This document shows, piece after piece, positions 15,683 through 24,650 of a stretch of DNA of 39,618 nucleotides. The notes beneath the pieces were generated by a model. It was not told the DNA's origin and made no database searches. It worked only from the letters and a program-made list of their open reading frames with translations. Each line of letters opens with the position of its first letter. Position 1 is the first letter of the stretch. Made by a program: the position numbers and the translations under genes. The stretch comes from Bacillus massilioanorexius. GTDB taxonomy: Bacteria; Bacillota; Bacilli; Bacillales; DSM-1321. Location of the stretch: positions 1-39,618 of the forward strand of contig NZ_CABKRX010000032.1 in NCBI RefSeq assembly GCF_902374955.1. The letters are read 5' to 3'.

Positions 15683-15907
15683 GATTTAGGGAACATGTTT
15701 CATTTTAAAAGACATCTTAAATGTATTTTGTTATATAGAGATAATAAAGTGAGAAGTATATGAGTATGGAATGAAGGGTTGTCAATCAGAGAAGACTGTG
15801 CCAATATATAAGCTGATAAGAAACTTCTTTTAAATGTAATATTATATTAAAAAAATTAATCGTTTATAAATATAAGAACGATTGATGATAATTGGAGGAA
15901 AATGTTT

Positions 15908-16249
15908 ATGTCTAATGTGCCAAATTGCCCTAAATGTAATTCAGAATATACGTACGAAGACGGAAGTCTTTTCGTGTGTCCAGAATGTGCATACGAATGG
16001 AATTTAGAATCAGAAAATGAAAATAATGAAGATCAAAAAGTAGTAAAAGATGCAAATGGAAATGTGCTGAATGACGGAGATGCAGTAACTGTTATTAAAG
16101 ATCTTAAAGTCAAAGGCAGTTCATCTGTTTTAAAACAAGGTACAAAAGTGAAAAGCATTCGCTTAGTAGATGGAGATCATGATATTGATTGTAAAATAGA
16201 TGGTTTCGGAGCTATGAAGTTAAAATCTGAATTTGTTAAAAAAATATAA
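15908..16249 (+). CDS. yjdM: YjdM/PhnA-type zinc-ribbon protein
   Basis: I start at ATG 15908 (MSNVPNCPKCNSEY), 9 bases after GGAGG; the ATG two codons earlier is too close to it. 113 residues: an N-terminal zinc ribbon with CPKC and CPEC, an acidic linker, then the PhnA domain with KDANGNVLNDGDAVTVIKDL, VKGSSSVLKQGTKV and GFGAMKLKSEFVKK. The old name alkylphosphonate utilisation protein is historical; the molecular role is not settled. Stands alone with its own terminator. Confidence 0.93.
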   Translation: MSNVPNCPKCNSEYTYEDGSLFVCPECAYEWNLESENENNEDQKVVKDANGNVLNDGDAVTVIKDLKVKGSSSVLKQGTKVKSIRLVDGDHDIDCKIDGFGAMKLKSEFVKKI

Positions 16250-16284
16250 GATAATTAGGATAAAATAGCCTATATCTAATAAGG

Positions 16285-16327
16285 AAATCCCTCGTCATTC
16301 TCATATGAAGAAATGGCGAGGGATTTT
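16285..16327 (+). terminator. Terminator after yjdM
   Basis: AAATCCCTCG / CGAGGGATTT stem followed by TTTGATT. From 16328 to 16624 there is no gene; TATAAT at 16583-16588 is a plausible -10 box for scrR. Confidence 0.8.
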
Positions 16328-16624
16328 TGATTAGTTATTAAATAATCCACTAGGTAGTTAATATAAAGATTTCATTATTCACTGGAATTAGAATCAAAGC
16401 GAAGATAAGTCTGTCTTATATAGATAAAGCGAGATATTTTCTGGAGGTGTTGAATGTTTAGGTGAAATATAGCCTTTTTCAAATGCCCTTACGTTTTTAT
16501 ATTATTGTTTAAAACGAATAAAATGAAAAATGGTTGATTTGTCTATTTGCTTACTGATGGTGCTTTTTCATCATTCTTTCATGTATAATCATTTTATTAA
16601 TTAGTCATAATAAGGAGCGAGAAA

Positions 16625-17611
16625 ATGGCAACGACAATTGCAGATATTGCAAGAATTGCTGGATTTGCAAAAAGTACAGTTTCCCGTTATTTAAATGGCG
16701 GTTCTGTCAGCAAAGAAACGAGTAAAAGAATCGAAGAAGTTATACTGGAAACAGGTTACTCACCTAATCGTTTTGCTCAAAGTTTAAAAGCAAAGCAAAC
16801 AAAAATAATTGGAACGATTGTACCTCGCTTAGATTCTTTTGCAACTAATCAAACCTTAATCGGAATTGATGAACAGTTGCGAGACCTAGATTATCAGGTA
16901 CTTATATCTAATACAAGTCAAAATGTTCAGCGTGAACTAGAAAATCTAAATACATTACAAAAACAAAGAGTCGCGGGCATCATATTATTAGCTACAGTAA
17001 TTACAGAGGAACACATAGAGACGGTTAATCAAGCGGATATTCCGATTGTTATTGTAGGGCAGCAACAAGAGCAAATGTATAGTGTGATTCATAATGATAT
17101 CGGAGCAGCATATCAATTGGGACAAGAAGTACTGAAAATGGGGCATAGGAAAATTGCCTATCTCGGTGTAACTGAAAAAGATATTGCAGTTGGAATCAAA
17201 CGAAAAGAAGGGTTTAAAAAAGCTGCTGATGAGATCCCAGATTGTACGGTAAGGTATTTTGAGACAAGTTTTAAAATTGAAGATGCTGTTGAGAAGGTTG
17301 AAGAAATGCTCAAAGATTTTGTGCCTACCTTAATTGTTTGTGCAACTGACAATATTGCATTCGGTGCATTAAAAGCCTTGCAAAAAAATGGATTGCGTGT
17401 TCCTCAAGATATTTCTATTACTGGATTTGGTGGCTATAGTATGACAGAGTTCACTAATCCGGAAATTACAACTGTGAAGTTTCGCTATAAAGACGGTGGA
17501 AAAATAGCAGCTCAAAATATAGTAAAACTAATAAACCAAGAAGAAATTCCAAAAATAACCACATTGAAATATGATATTATTCATCGTGAAAGCGTTGACA
17601 TGAAAAAATAA
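16625..17611 (+). CDS. scrR: LacI family repressor of the sucrose operon
   Basis: 328 residues: N-terminal LacI helix-turn-helix (TIADIARIAGFAKSTVSRYLN, roughly 4-24, with the hinge region around 45-60), then a periplasmic-binding-protein-like sugar domain (RVAGIILLATV, GHRKIAYLG, PTLIVCATDNIAFGALKAL, ISITGFGG). AAGGAGCGAG precedes the start. Two GGAACCGGTTCC operators lie right behind it and the sucrose PTS and hydrolase genes follow, so it almost certainly represses scrAB until the sugar phosphate or fructose binds. Confidence 0.9.
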   Translation: MATTIADIARIAGFAKSTVSRYLNGGSVSKETSKRIEEVILETGYSPNRFAQSLKAKQTKIIGTIVPRLDSFATNQTLIGIDEQLRDLDYQVLISNTSQNVQRELENLNTLQKQRVAGIILLATVITEEHIETVNQADIPIVIVGQQQEQMYSVIHNDIGAAYQLGQEVLKMGHRKIAYLGVTEKDIAVGIKRKEGFKKAADEIPDCTVRYFETSFKIEDAVEKVEEMLKDFVPTLIVCATDNIAFGALKALQKNGLRVPQDISITGFGGYSMTEFTNPEITTVKFRYKDGGKIAAQNIVKLINQEEIPKITTLKYDIIHRESVDMKK

Positions 17612-17623
17612 AGCATTTATAAT
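17595..17623 (+). promoter_or_regulatory. Perfect sigma-A promoter overlapping the end of scrR
   Basis: TTGACA (17595-17600), a 17-base spacer and TATAAT (17618-17623) match consensus fully. The -35 box lies within the scrR coding sequence and the -10 box just after its stop. It drives scrAB. Confidence 0.85.
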
Positions 17624-17629
17624 CTGATA

Positions 17630-17706
17630 GGAACCGGTTCCAAAATTGTTCTAGAAACGATAGAGGTTTCTATTAGATTTTTTTATACAAATTAGGAACC
17701 GGTTCC
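17630..17706. promoter_or_regulatory. Two ScrR operators with a hairpin between them
   Basis: Identical 12-bp palindromes GGAACCGGTTCC occur at 17630-17641 (over the expected start site) and 17695-17706, with centres 65 bp apart, six helical turns, which suits loop formation. Between them TAGAAAC / GTTTCTA forms a 7-bp stem 5 bases before TTTTTTT, a possible weak terminator. Confidence 0.85.
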
Positions 17707-17732
17707 AATACAAAGAAGAAGGTGAACAGAAA

Positions 17733-19175
17733 ATGAATCATAGAAAGATTGCAGAAGAAATTCTCGTAGCTCTAGGTGGAAAAGAAAATGTTGCAGCTGC
17801 AGCACACTGTTCTACAAGACTCCGTTTAGTTATAAATGATGAATCTATTATTGATCAATCAAAGCTTGATGCGATTGATGCAGTAAAAGGTACTTTTTCA
17901 ACTGGTGGTCAGTTTCAAATTATTATCGGTGCTGGAACTGTAAATCTAGTGTATCAACAACTTGCTGAACTAACAGGATTATCGGAAATGTCTACAAAAG
18001 AAGTTAGTTCTGTTGGTAACAAGAAGATGAATCCACTACAACAATTCGTTAAAATGCTTTCAGATATTTTTGTTCCAATTATTCCTGCTATCGTTGCAGG
18101 TGGTTTACTAATGGGTTTAAACAACTTATTGACAGCACAAGATTTCTTCATTGAAGGAAAATCAATCATTGAAGCATATCCGCAAATGGCTGACTTAGCC
18201 GCACTGATTAATACATTTGCAAATGCAGCATTTGTGTTCTTACCAGTTCTTATAGGTTTCTCTGCAGCCAAAAGATTTGGAGGAAATCCTTATCTGGGTG
18301 CTGCATTAGGTATGTTAATGGTACACCCTGATTTGTTAAATGGTTATAACTATGCAGATGCAGTAGCTAACAATGAGGTGCCAGTATGGAAAATATTTGG
18401 TGTTGAGATTGAAAAGGTAGGATACCAAGGAACAGTTCTACCAGTTTTAGTTTCATCTTTCATCTTAGCGAAAATCGAATTATTTTTACGTAAGAGAGTG
18501 CCATCATTCCTTGATAATTTAATTACTCCACTTGTTGCTATTTTTGTAACAGGAGTGCTTACGTTCATGTTTGTTGGTCCACTAACTCGTGGAGCAGGTA
18601 ATTTATTAACAGATGGACTTGTTTGGTTGTATGACACGACTGGTGTTATTGGCGGAGCAATCTTCGGTTTATTGTACGCTCCAATTGTCATTACAGGTAT
18701 GCATCATAGTTTTATTGCTGTAGAAACGCAATTAATTGCAGATATTGCGAAAACAGGAGGTTCATTTATCTTCCCAGTAGCAGCAATGTCAAACGTTGCT
18801 CAAGGTGGCGCAACTTTAGCGGCGCTATTGTTAATAAGAGATGCGAAAATGAAAGGTGTTGCTTCTGCAGCAGGTATTTCCGCACTTTTAGGTATTACAG
18901 AATCAGCCATGTTTGGTGTTAACTTAAAGTTACGTTATCCATTTATCGGAGCTATTATCGGTTCTGGTGCTGGAGCAGCCTTCATTTCATTATTTAAAGT
19001 CAAAGCAATCGCTCTAGGTGCCGCTGGACTACCAGGAATTATTTCGATTGCTCCTAACAAAATTTTCTATTATATCATCTGTATGGCTATCAGTATTGGT
19101 GTAGCCTTTGCAGTAACAATTTTCTTAGGTAAACGTGATGCAATAAAACAAGCAAAAAATAATAAAGCTGCATAA
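17733..19175 (+). CDS. scrA: Sucrose-type PTS permease EIIBC
   Basis: 480 residues. The EIIB domain (1-90) has the phosphorylated Cys26 in AAHCSTRLRLV, followed by the EIIC membrane domain (about 105-470, ten helices) with the family motifs VAGGLLMGLNNLL, GMHHSFIAVETQL and GITESAMFGVNLKLRYPF. There is no EIIA domain, as usual for sucrose permeases of Bacillales, so a glucose-type EIIA must supply phosphate from elsewhere. The permease imports sucrose as sucrose-6-phosphate. AGAAGGTGA precedes the start. The substrate rests on the hydrolase next door. Confidence 0.92.
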   Translation: MNHRKIAEEILVALGGKENVAAAAHCSTRLRLVINDESIIDQSKLDAIDAVKGTFSTGGQFQIIIGAGTVNLVYQQLAELTGLSEMSTKEVSSVGNKKMNPLQQFVKMLSDIFVPIIPAIVAGGLLMGLNNLLTAQDFFIEGKSIIEAYPQMADLAALINTFANAAFVFLPVLIGFSAAKRFGGNPYLGAALGMLMVHPDLLNGYNYADAVANNEVPVWKIFGVEIEKVGYQGTVLPVLVSSFILAKIELFLRKRVPSFLDNLITPLVAIFVTGVLTFMFVGPLTRGAGNLLTDGLVWLYDTTGVIGGAIFGLLYAPIVITGMHHSFIAVETQLIADIAKTGGSFIFPVAAMSNVAQGGATLAALLLIRDAKMKGVASAAGISALLGITESAMFGVNLKLRYPFIGAIIGSGAGAAFISLFKVKAIALGAAGLPGIISIAPNKIFYYIICMAISIGVAFAVTIFLGKRDAIKQAKNNKAA

Positions 19176-19240
19176 TAGTATGAACAATGGGGAATCGAAC
19201 GGTGATTTCCCTTCGTTCATTTTTAAAGGAGAAGACGTGT

Positions 19241-20719
19241 ATGGAATGGACTAGAGAGAAACGCTATCGTCGTCTTTCAGATGCTAGCCCAATTGAAATA
19301 AAAGAATTAGAGAATAAAGTAAATCAATGTCCATGGAGACAGCACTATCATATTCAACCAACAACAGGATTGTTAAATGATCCAAATGGATTTTCCTATT
19401 ATAACGGGGAGTATCACTTGTTTTATCAATGGTTTCCGTTAGGTCCAGTTCATGGCTTGAAATATTGGTACCATACAACATCCAAAGATTTAGTTCATTG
19501 GCAAAATCAAGGAGTAGGTATTGAGCCGGGTCATTATTATGATAGTCATGGTGCTTATTCTGGTAGTGGAATTGTGCACGAAGACAAGCTTCATTTATTG
19601 TATACAGGAAATGTTCGTGATGATAATTGGGTGCGTTATCCATATCAAGCCTTAGCTATTATGGATAAAGATTTACGAGTAGAAAAACAAGAAAAAGCTG
19701 TTGTTGAATCAGTACCTGCTGGATATACAGATCATTTTCGTGATCCGAAAGTTTGGAAGCATGGAGAGATCTTTTATATGGTTATTGGGGCACAAAGAGA
19801 AAATGAAACAGGATGTGCTGTCCTTTATAGTTCTACCGATTTGAAAGAATGGAAGTTGGAAGGGGAATTAGAAACGACGTTAAAAGATTTTGGATTTATG
19901 TGGGAATGCCCAGATTATATGGAGTTAGATGGTAAAGGAGTGTTTATTTTTTCACCACAAGGGCTAGATGCTTCAGGAGATTGCTATCAGAATATTTATC
20001 AATCTGGTTATTTAATTGGTGAGCCATTACCATTACCTCATCGAACTTTTTCTCACGGAGAGTTCCATGAATTAGACCGAGGCTTTGATTTCTATGCGCC
20101 ACAAACAACAACTGACTTAGAAGGACGCCGAATTCTTGTTGGTTGGATGGGTTTGCCGGAAATAGCTTATCCAACTGATTCTAATGGGTGGGCACATTGC
20201 TTAACCATACCAAGAGAGATTACCATTCAAAATAACAAACTCATTCAAAAGCCAGTAAGGGAGTTAGAACAATTACGTGGTAAAAAACAAGAAGTGAGCG
20301 GAACGATTTGTGATGATGCGCAATCATTTAGTTCGTTTTCAGGTACTGTTTATGAAATGGTGTGCGAAATGACAAGTGAAGACGCTGCTTCTTTCGGATT
20401 GGAAATACGAGCAGGGGAGAAGAATAAAACGGTCATTGCCTATAATAGAAATGAGAAAAAAATCATTTTAGACCGAGGTCAGTCAGGTGAAGAAGTAGGT
20501 ACGGAATATGGTACAACTAGAGCTTGTAGCTTTGCGGCCGAAATGATAAAATTTCATGTGTTTGTAGATTATTCTTCAGTGGAAATTTTTATCAATGATG
20601 GAGAAGAAGTGTTTACTTCACGAATCTTCCCTGATGCTAAAGATGATGGCATTCGTTTCTTTGCCAAAAATGGTAATGTAACCTTTTATGCAGTGAAATG
20701 GGAAATACAAAATTCGTGA
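19241..20719 (+). CDS. scrB: Sucrose-6-phosphate hydrolase (GH32)
   Basis: I start at ATG 19241 (MEWTREKRYRRL), 7 bases after AAAGGAGA, giving 492 residues; an upstream ATG at 19187 lies in the scrA-scrB spacer. The GH32 five-bladed propeller shows the nucleophile in LLNDPNGF, the transition-state Asp in HFRDPKVW and the acid Glu in WECPDY. A beta-sandwich domain (from about 370) ends the protein with VFVDYSSVEIFINDGE. It cleaves cytoplasmic sucrose-6-phosphate to glucose-6-phosphate and fructose. It is co-transcribed with scrA. Confidence 0.95.
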   Translation: MEWTREKRYRRLSDASPIEIKELENKVNQCPWRQHYHIQPTTGLLNDPNGFSYYNGEYHLFYQWFPLGPVHGLKYWYHTTSKDLVHWQNQGVGIEPGHYYDSHGAYSGSGIVHEDKLHLLYTGNVRDDNWVRYPYQALAIMDKDLRVEKQEKAVVESVPAGYTDHFRDPKVWKHGEIFYMVIGAQRENETGCAVLYSSTDLKEWKLEGELETTLKDFGFMWECPDYMELDGKGVFIFSPQGLDASGDCYQNIYQSGYLIGEPLPLPHRTFSHGEFHELDRGFDFYAPQTTTDLEGRRILVGWMGLPEIAYPTDSNGWAHCLTIPREITIQNNKLIQKPVRELEQLRGKKQEVSGTICDDAQSFSSFSGTVYEMVCEMTSEDAASFGLEIRAGEKNKTVIAYNRNEKKIILDRGQSGEEVGTEYGTTRACSFAAEMIKFHVFVDYSSVEIFINDGEEVFTSRIFPDAKDDGIRFFAKNGNVTFYAVKWEIQNS

Positions 20720-20790
20720 GATGAATCATTAAATGATATTTGTTTATTAGTCTTTTATGGAGTAAACTCATGAATATTTTTGAGTATTAA

Positions 20791-20838
20791 AAAACACCTT
20801 TAATTGGAATTTCCTATTCCACTAAAGGTGTTTTATCT
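20791..20838 (+). terminator. Terminator of the scr operon
   Basis: AAAACACCTTTA (20791-20802) and its complement at 20823-20834, with an inner GGAAT / ATTCC stem. Confidence 0.88.
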
Positions 20839-21036
20839 TTGAATATCGTTTATCAAAAGAAAGTTGCGATTTGTTTCTTTTATCTATGAAAAAAGGTAAA
20901 GAGAGGTAGTTCGAATTCCTTATTTTAGTTCTAATTGAAATATTAGGATTGAATATTTTGTGTTTTATAGTTATTTTGTGAATAAATGGATATTTGTGTA
21001 TGTGGAAATGATTTGCAAAATAACTGTAAAGAAGTG

Positions 21037-21321
21037 ATGCATTTGAAGGAGATTCTTATTAATTATAAGGATATTGAAAAAGTTCTTTCTAATATTAAAT
21101 CATCTATTATTTCATTTAAAACCGATTTGCCTAAATCAATTGCAGATCATAATAAGCTGAATCTTGTCACAGAGATAGAAGAAATCAACAAACAATTAGA
21201 ATTAGTATTAAAAAATTATCAGGCACTACTGATGAAAAATGAAGAGATGACGAGTAATTCTATAAAGATGATGAAGGCTTCAGATGAAAGTCTTGCAAAT
21301 TCTATGATAAATAATTCTTGA
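21037..21321 (+). CDS. DUF5344 (YwqI-like) partner of an LXG toxin
   Basis: I start at ATG 21037, giving 94 residues, the usual size of YwqI; an upstream in-frame ATG at 20986 has no ribosome site. The protein is one long helical hairpin without Cys, e.g. YKDIEKVLSNIKSSI and EINKQLELVLKNYQALL. Small helical proteins of this kind bind the LXG targeting domain and deliver the toxin to the type VII secretion system. The DUF5082 (YwqH-like) partner often found just upstream is not seen here. The gene starts the cassette and is 19 bases from the toxin. Confidence 0.75.
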   Translation: MHLKEILINYKDIEKVLSNIKSSIISFKTDLPKSIADHNKLNLVTEIEEINKQLELVLKNYQALLMKNEEMTSNSIKMMKASDESLANSMINNS

Positions 21322-21340
21322 TTATAGGATGTGAATTTAG

Positions 21341-22693
21341 GTGAAAATTTTAGACGTGGATGATTTAGAAATTGGAATGGACACATTAACTCATTCTATT
21401 GAAGAAAAGAAACATTCTATCCTTGTTATTGAAAAAGCGATTAAAGAATTAATATTACTTGATTCATTTAAAGGTAGTGGGGCAGAAGCTATTAAGGCAT
21501 TTTATGAAGACTGTCATCAGACGTTCCTTAATAAGTGTAAGGCTACTTTAGATAGTTTCAAAGAAAAATTAGTTGAATGTCAAGAGGAAGTACAGCGATT
21601 AGAGATTAGTAGTGAAGGTTTTATTAGAGAATCATTTTTAGTAAATGATATACCAAATCAAATAAATAGAATTACAAAAACTACAATAGAATTAGCTGGT
21701 GAAGCAAATGGATTAATTGAGAGTGTTAAAGATATCGTTCATTTACCGAACATTGATTATTCGGAATTTGGATATCGAGCACAACAAGTTAACCAATATA
21801 GTGACAATACTGTTGAAAAACTAGGAAATCTCGACTCGCAAGTAATTCATTCTTTAAGTAGTTTAAAGAATGAGCTTACATACCTTAATCTTTATATTAA
21901 TGAAATGGATACGAGAATAACAAATGGTCAATTGTCTATAAATAATTATTCTACTAACCAATTGAAAGAGTTTGATGCTTTTTTATTAATCAACTCTCCC
22001 TTAAATGCTGAAGAGAAGATTAAGCTCCTTTCGAAAAATCAATTGTATTATGAACTAGGGTTTACTGACCCGATATTTTTCCACTTTGGGTTACCATCAG
22101 AGAAGAAAGAGAAAATAACATTTTTAGCTGGTGATACTGCACAAATAGGTGGAATGACTTTTTATGGTGGAACAGGGAGAATTGAAAACGATTGGTCAGG
22201 TAAGAAACAAATAGGTGGAAAAAGTAGTTTTGCCGGAATTAGTGTAGGTTTTAAGCATGATACAAAATATGTGGATACTTCCTTTAATCAAGATATTCTA
22301 AAGGGAGAAGTTCAAGCTACTATAGGTGGTGAAAATGTTTTACCATTGGCACAAGCAAGTGCAACGGCTTTAAATGCAAAAACTAGAGTAGTATTAGATA
22401 AAGATATACCTGGTATTGCAAGAGGTGTAGAGGCACAAGGAAATATAGCAAGTGCCAAAGCGTATATAGGAGTGGATAATGCTTCTATAGGTGCTTCAGC
22501 TAAGGCAGCGATTGCTGAAGGCGAAGTCAGTGGAATTTTTGGAATACCATTTACGGATTACAATATTAAAGCTACTGTTGGTGGATCTGCAGTTGGAATT
22601 GGTGGAGAAATCAAATTTGGAAAAGAGATGGTCGTTGATCTAAGATTCTTATTAGGTGCAAAAGTTGGTCTTGGTGTTGAAAAAGAAGAATAA
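21341..22693 (+). CDS. LXG-domain polymorphic toxin (type VII effector)
   Basis: 450 residues from GTG 21341. The N-terminal LXG domain (about 1-210) is long and helical, with FKGSGAEAIKAFYEDC near residue 45 as the family landmark. A short linker with the AEEKIKLLSKNQLYYELG segment follows. The last 180 residues are Gly/Ala-rich and strand-like, with repeated short units such as NIASAKAYIGVDNASIG, ASAKAAIAEGEVSG and VGGSAVGIGGEIKFG. No nuclease, NADase or deaminase motif is visible. By composition the tip may act on membranes, but that is a guess. Export through YukE/EssC-type machinery is expected; none of it is in this window. Confidence 0.82.
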   Translation: MKILDVDDLEIGMDTLTHSIEEKKHSILVIEKAIKELILLDSFKGSGAEAIKAFYEDCHQTFLNKCKATLDSFKEKLVECQEEVQRLEISSEGFIRESFLVNDIPNQINRITKTTIELAGEANGLIESVKDIVHLPNIDYSEFGYRAQQVNQYSDNTVEKLGNLDSQVIHSLSSLKNELTYLNLYINEMDTRITNGQLSINNYSTNQLKEFDAFLLINSPLNAEEKIKLLSKNQLYYELGFTDPIFFHFGLPSEKKEKITFLAGDTAQIGGMTFYGGTGRIENDWSGKKQIGGKSSFAGISVGFKHDTKYVDTSFNQDILKGEVQATIGGENVLPLAQASATALNAKTRVVLDKDIPGIARGVEAQGNIASAKAYIGVDNASIGASAKAAIAEGEVSGIFGIPFTDYNIKATVGGSAVGIGGEIKFGKEMVVDLRFLLGAKVGLGVEKEE

Positions 22694-22727
22694 AATTAAA
22701 CTTCATTAGAGATAGGGGATATGTTAA

Positions 22728-23051
22728 ATGTTAGATGAAATAAAGTCAATGTCAATAAGTAAAGGGAGTAGTTTGCTGCCAATAGGTTCAGTGTTACTAG
22801 TGGACTTTATTTCACAACCACTCATGGTATATGGAAGAAAGCAAAGACAATCATCAAATGAAGAAATATGGGATTATGTTGCATGTCCTTATCCTCAAGG
22901 CCATATCTCTGAAGAATCCAATGTTTTTTTTAATCATTTACAAATAGATGAAATTATTTTCAAAGGACTAGAAACAGATGGTGAAAAGGCAATGAGAGAT
23001 AAATTGTGTGAACTTTTTGATGAGGAAGTTTCTAATGAAGAAGATTATTAA
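22728..23051 (+). CDS. DUF4176 protein
   Basis: 107 residues after GATAGGGGA. The family pattern is clear: LLPIGSVLLVDF, QPLMVYGRKQ, WDYVACPYPQGHI and FFNHLQIDEIIFKG. DUF4176 genes recur in type VII/LXG toxin cassettes of Firmicutes; the role is not established and may be accessory or immunity-related. Its end overlaps the next gene by 17 bases, pointing to translational coupling. Confidence 0.85.
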   Translation: MLDEIKSMSISKGSSLLPIGSVLLVDFISQPLMVYGRKQRQSSNEEIWDYVACPYPQGHISEESNVFFNHLQIDEIIFKGLETDGEKAMRDKLCELFDEEVSNEEDY

Positions 23052-23376
23052 TTGGTTAGTTGAACCATACATCATTGGAAAAAGGGAATGGTACCATTTA
23101 AAAGAAATGAAATATAATCTCAAATCCTCAAAAGAAAAAGCTAGAGTTATGCAATTGCAATATTTCACCATTTTGTTATTAGCTGTATACTCAGTGTTTC
23201 TATTTGCAACAATTGCTGATGTTATATTAGCTTTTTTTGTTGGATGGTATAGATTAGTGACACTTATTATGACGATTCCTTTAATGCTTATAACAAAGAA
23301 AATGCAAAAAAATCGATATATGAATAGAAGAGATGCTTTTATTAAAGGAGATTCGAATTTAATAAAACGTAAATAG
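23035..23376 (+). CDS. Two-TM membrane protein, candidate immunity or accessory protein
   Basis: I start at ATG 23035 (MKKIINWLVEPYIIGKREW), after GAGGAAG, overlapping the end of the DUF4176 gene; 113 residues. Two adjacent hydrophobic helices lie at about 45-62 and 66-86, with a basic tail (KKMQKNRYMNRRDAF). Small membrane proteins directly behind LXG toxins often confer immunity, especially when the toxin attacks membranes. No family is recognised, so the role is inferred from position. Confidence 0.6.
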   Translation: MKKIINWLVEPYIIGKREWYHLKEMKYNLKSSKEKARVMQLQYFTILLLAVYSVFLFATIADVILAFFVGWYRLVTLIMTIPLMLITKKMQKNRYMNRRDAFIKGDSNLIKRK

Positions 23377-23430
23377 AAAAATTATATTCGAGTTAAGTAA
23401 ACATGACAGCAAAGAAGGGATGGAAAGAAA

Positions 23431-23994
23431 GTGAGACACTTTAGTTACTTAATTATTGTGCTTTTCATTATTTTAACGGGATGTAATGATTCTTCTAATA
23501 ACAAAGAGAAAAATGGAACATTAGAGGAGAGTAGTAATAATAATTTGAATGAGCTTTCTAATAAAGAAAAGCAACAAATTATAACAAGTTATATTAATGA
23601 AGATATTAAAAAAGTATCTGATTATGAGTTAGAGGCTATTGAATCATTAGGAAAAGTATCTGGAGAAAACTATACAGATGAGGAAACTTTTTATAAAGAA
23701 TTAGTAAATAAGACAATTCCGGCTCATGAAAAAGCGGTATCAGCGGCTAAAGACTTGAAACCTAAGTTGAAGGAATTAAACAAAGCAAACGAGAAGATGG
23801 TCTTAGCTATAAATGTTTTTCATGAATCTCTAGTTTTGGAAAAAGAAGCTCAGGATAAGAAAGATGATTCATTAAGAGAAAAATCGGTTGAAAAAATGGA
23901 AGAATATTATCAAGTTGTTGAAGAATATCATCAAGAAATGAAGAAAGTAAGTGATAAATATAATATTGAATATTCTCCTCTATCTACAAAGTGA
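23431..23994 (+). CDS. Lipoprotein of the LXG cassette
   Basis: 187 residues from GTG 23431 (upstream AAGGGATGG). A signal peptide ends in the lipobox ILTGC, so the mature protein begins at Cys18 and is anchored outside the membrane. A Ser/Asn/Glu-rich linker follows, then helices with many Lys/Glu (ELVNKTIPAHEKAVSAAKDL, VEEYHQEMKKVSDKYN). Surface lipoproteins have been reported as immunity factors for LXG toxins acting outside the cell. Here it is a candidate only. Confidence 0.65.
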   Translation: MRHFSYLIIVLFIILTGCNDSSNNKEKNGTLEESSNNNLNELSNKEKQQIITSYINEDIKKVSDYELEAIESLGKVSGENYTDEETFYKELVNKTIPAHEKAVSAAKDLKPKLKELNKANEKMVLAINVFHESLVLEKEAQDKKDDSLREKSVEKMEEYYQVVEEYHQEMKKVSDKYNIEYSPLSTK

Positions 23995-24074
23995 TATATG
24001 ACATGGATAGGAAGACTGTAACTTTATCTTGTTATCAAAACTGATTTCACAATAATTTTCCTATTATGTGATAA

Positions 24075-24520
24075 AACCAACTGCTATGCGTATGGGTAGC
24101 AAAATGTTATACAACTAAAAAACTTGCTTTCGGTTCTATAATAGATATTGTTCAAGCCTCTAAAATAGAAAGAAAAGCGAGTATATGGGCCAATAAAGCG
24201 AATCGGAAATTTTCCCGATTACTGAAATAATGGATCTAACTGCTTGAATCCAACCAACTCAAAAATATATGTTGTACCATTTTTTCTTTCCTCTTTTTCT
24301 AAGCAAAAATTTTTCCAACAGCTTGAAGAAGATTACTTCTCAAAATCTAGCATGATTAAAAGAAATGGAAGAATTGGAAGGTAAGATAGTATCTATTTAT
24401 TCGAAACCATCAACTTTATTCATAAAAGAAAGAGCAAAAAATCTTATGACTCATCCATTCTTTAAAGAATTTATATCGTTTTTTGCAGATACTGTTTTGG
24501 ATATTCAAAATATAAAGTAG
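24075..24520 (+). pseudogene. Decayed reading frames behind the toxin cassette
   Basis: Two protein-like stretches lack proper starts. At 24075-24230, 51 codons read with KKLAFGSIIDIVQASKIERK and WANKANRKFSRLLK but no start codon. At 24365-24520 an ATG-initiated 51-codon frame reads KIVSIYSKPSTLFIKERAKN and ends TVLDIQNIK, with little ribosome binding. Neither is recognised. Position and condition fit remnants of older toxin or immunity genes. Confidence 0.35.
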
Positions 24521-24542
24521 TATCGAACCGCTTTAGCATATA

Positions 24543-24590
24543 AAAAACACATGTGACGTTACTTTTTTGTAACAAGTCACATGTGTTTTT
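24543..24590. terminator. Strong terminator closing the LXG region
   Basis: AAAAACACATGTGAC (24543-24557) and its perfect complement (24576-24590), with an inner GTTAC / GTAAC stem. T- and A-tracts are present on both sides. Confidence 0.85.
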
Positions 24591-24650
24591 TATTGTTTAT
24601 GGAAGTATTTTCATTGAACGTGCTAATTTCTTTCCATTTAGGTATGTAAA

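Noticed and set aside
20986..21036. Longer N-terminus for the DUF5344 protein (with CVCGN)
   Set aside because: No ribosome site before ATG 20986, and the shorter form has the usual family length.
22968..23171. Minus-strand frame opposite the DUF4176 and two-TM genes
   Set aside because: Lies wholly opposite two genes with good starts; no ribosome site.
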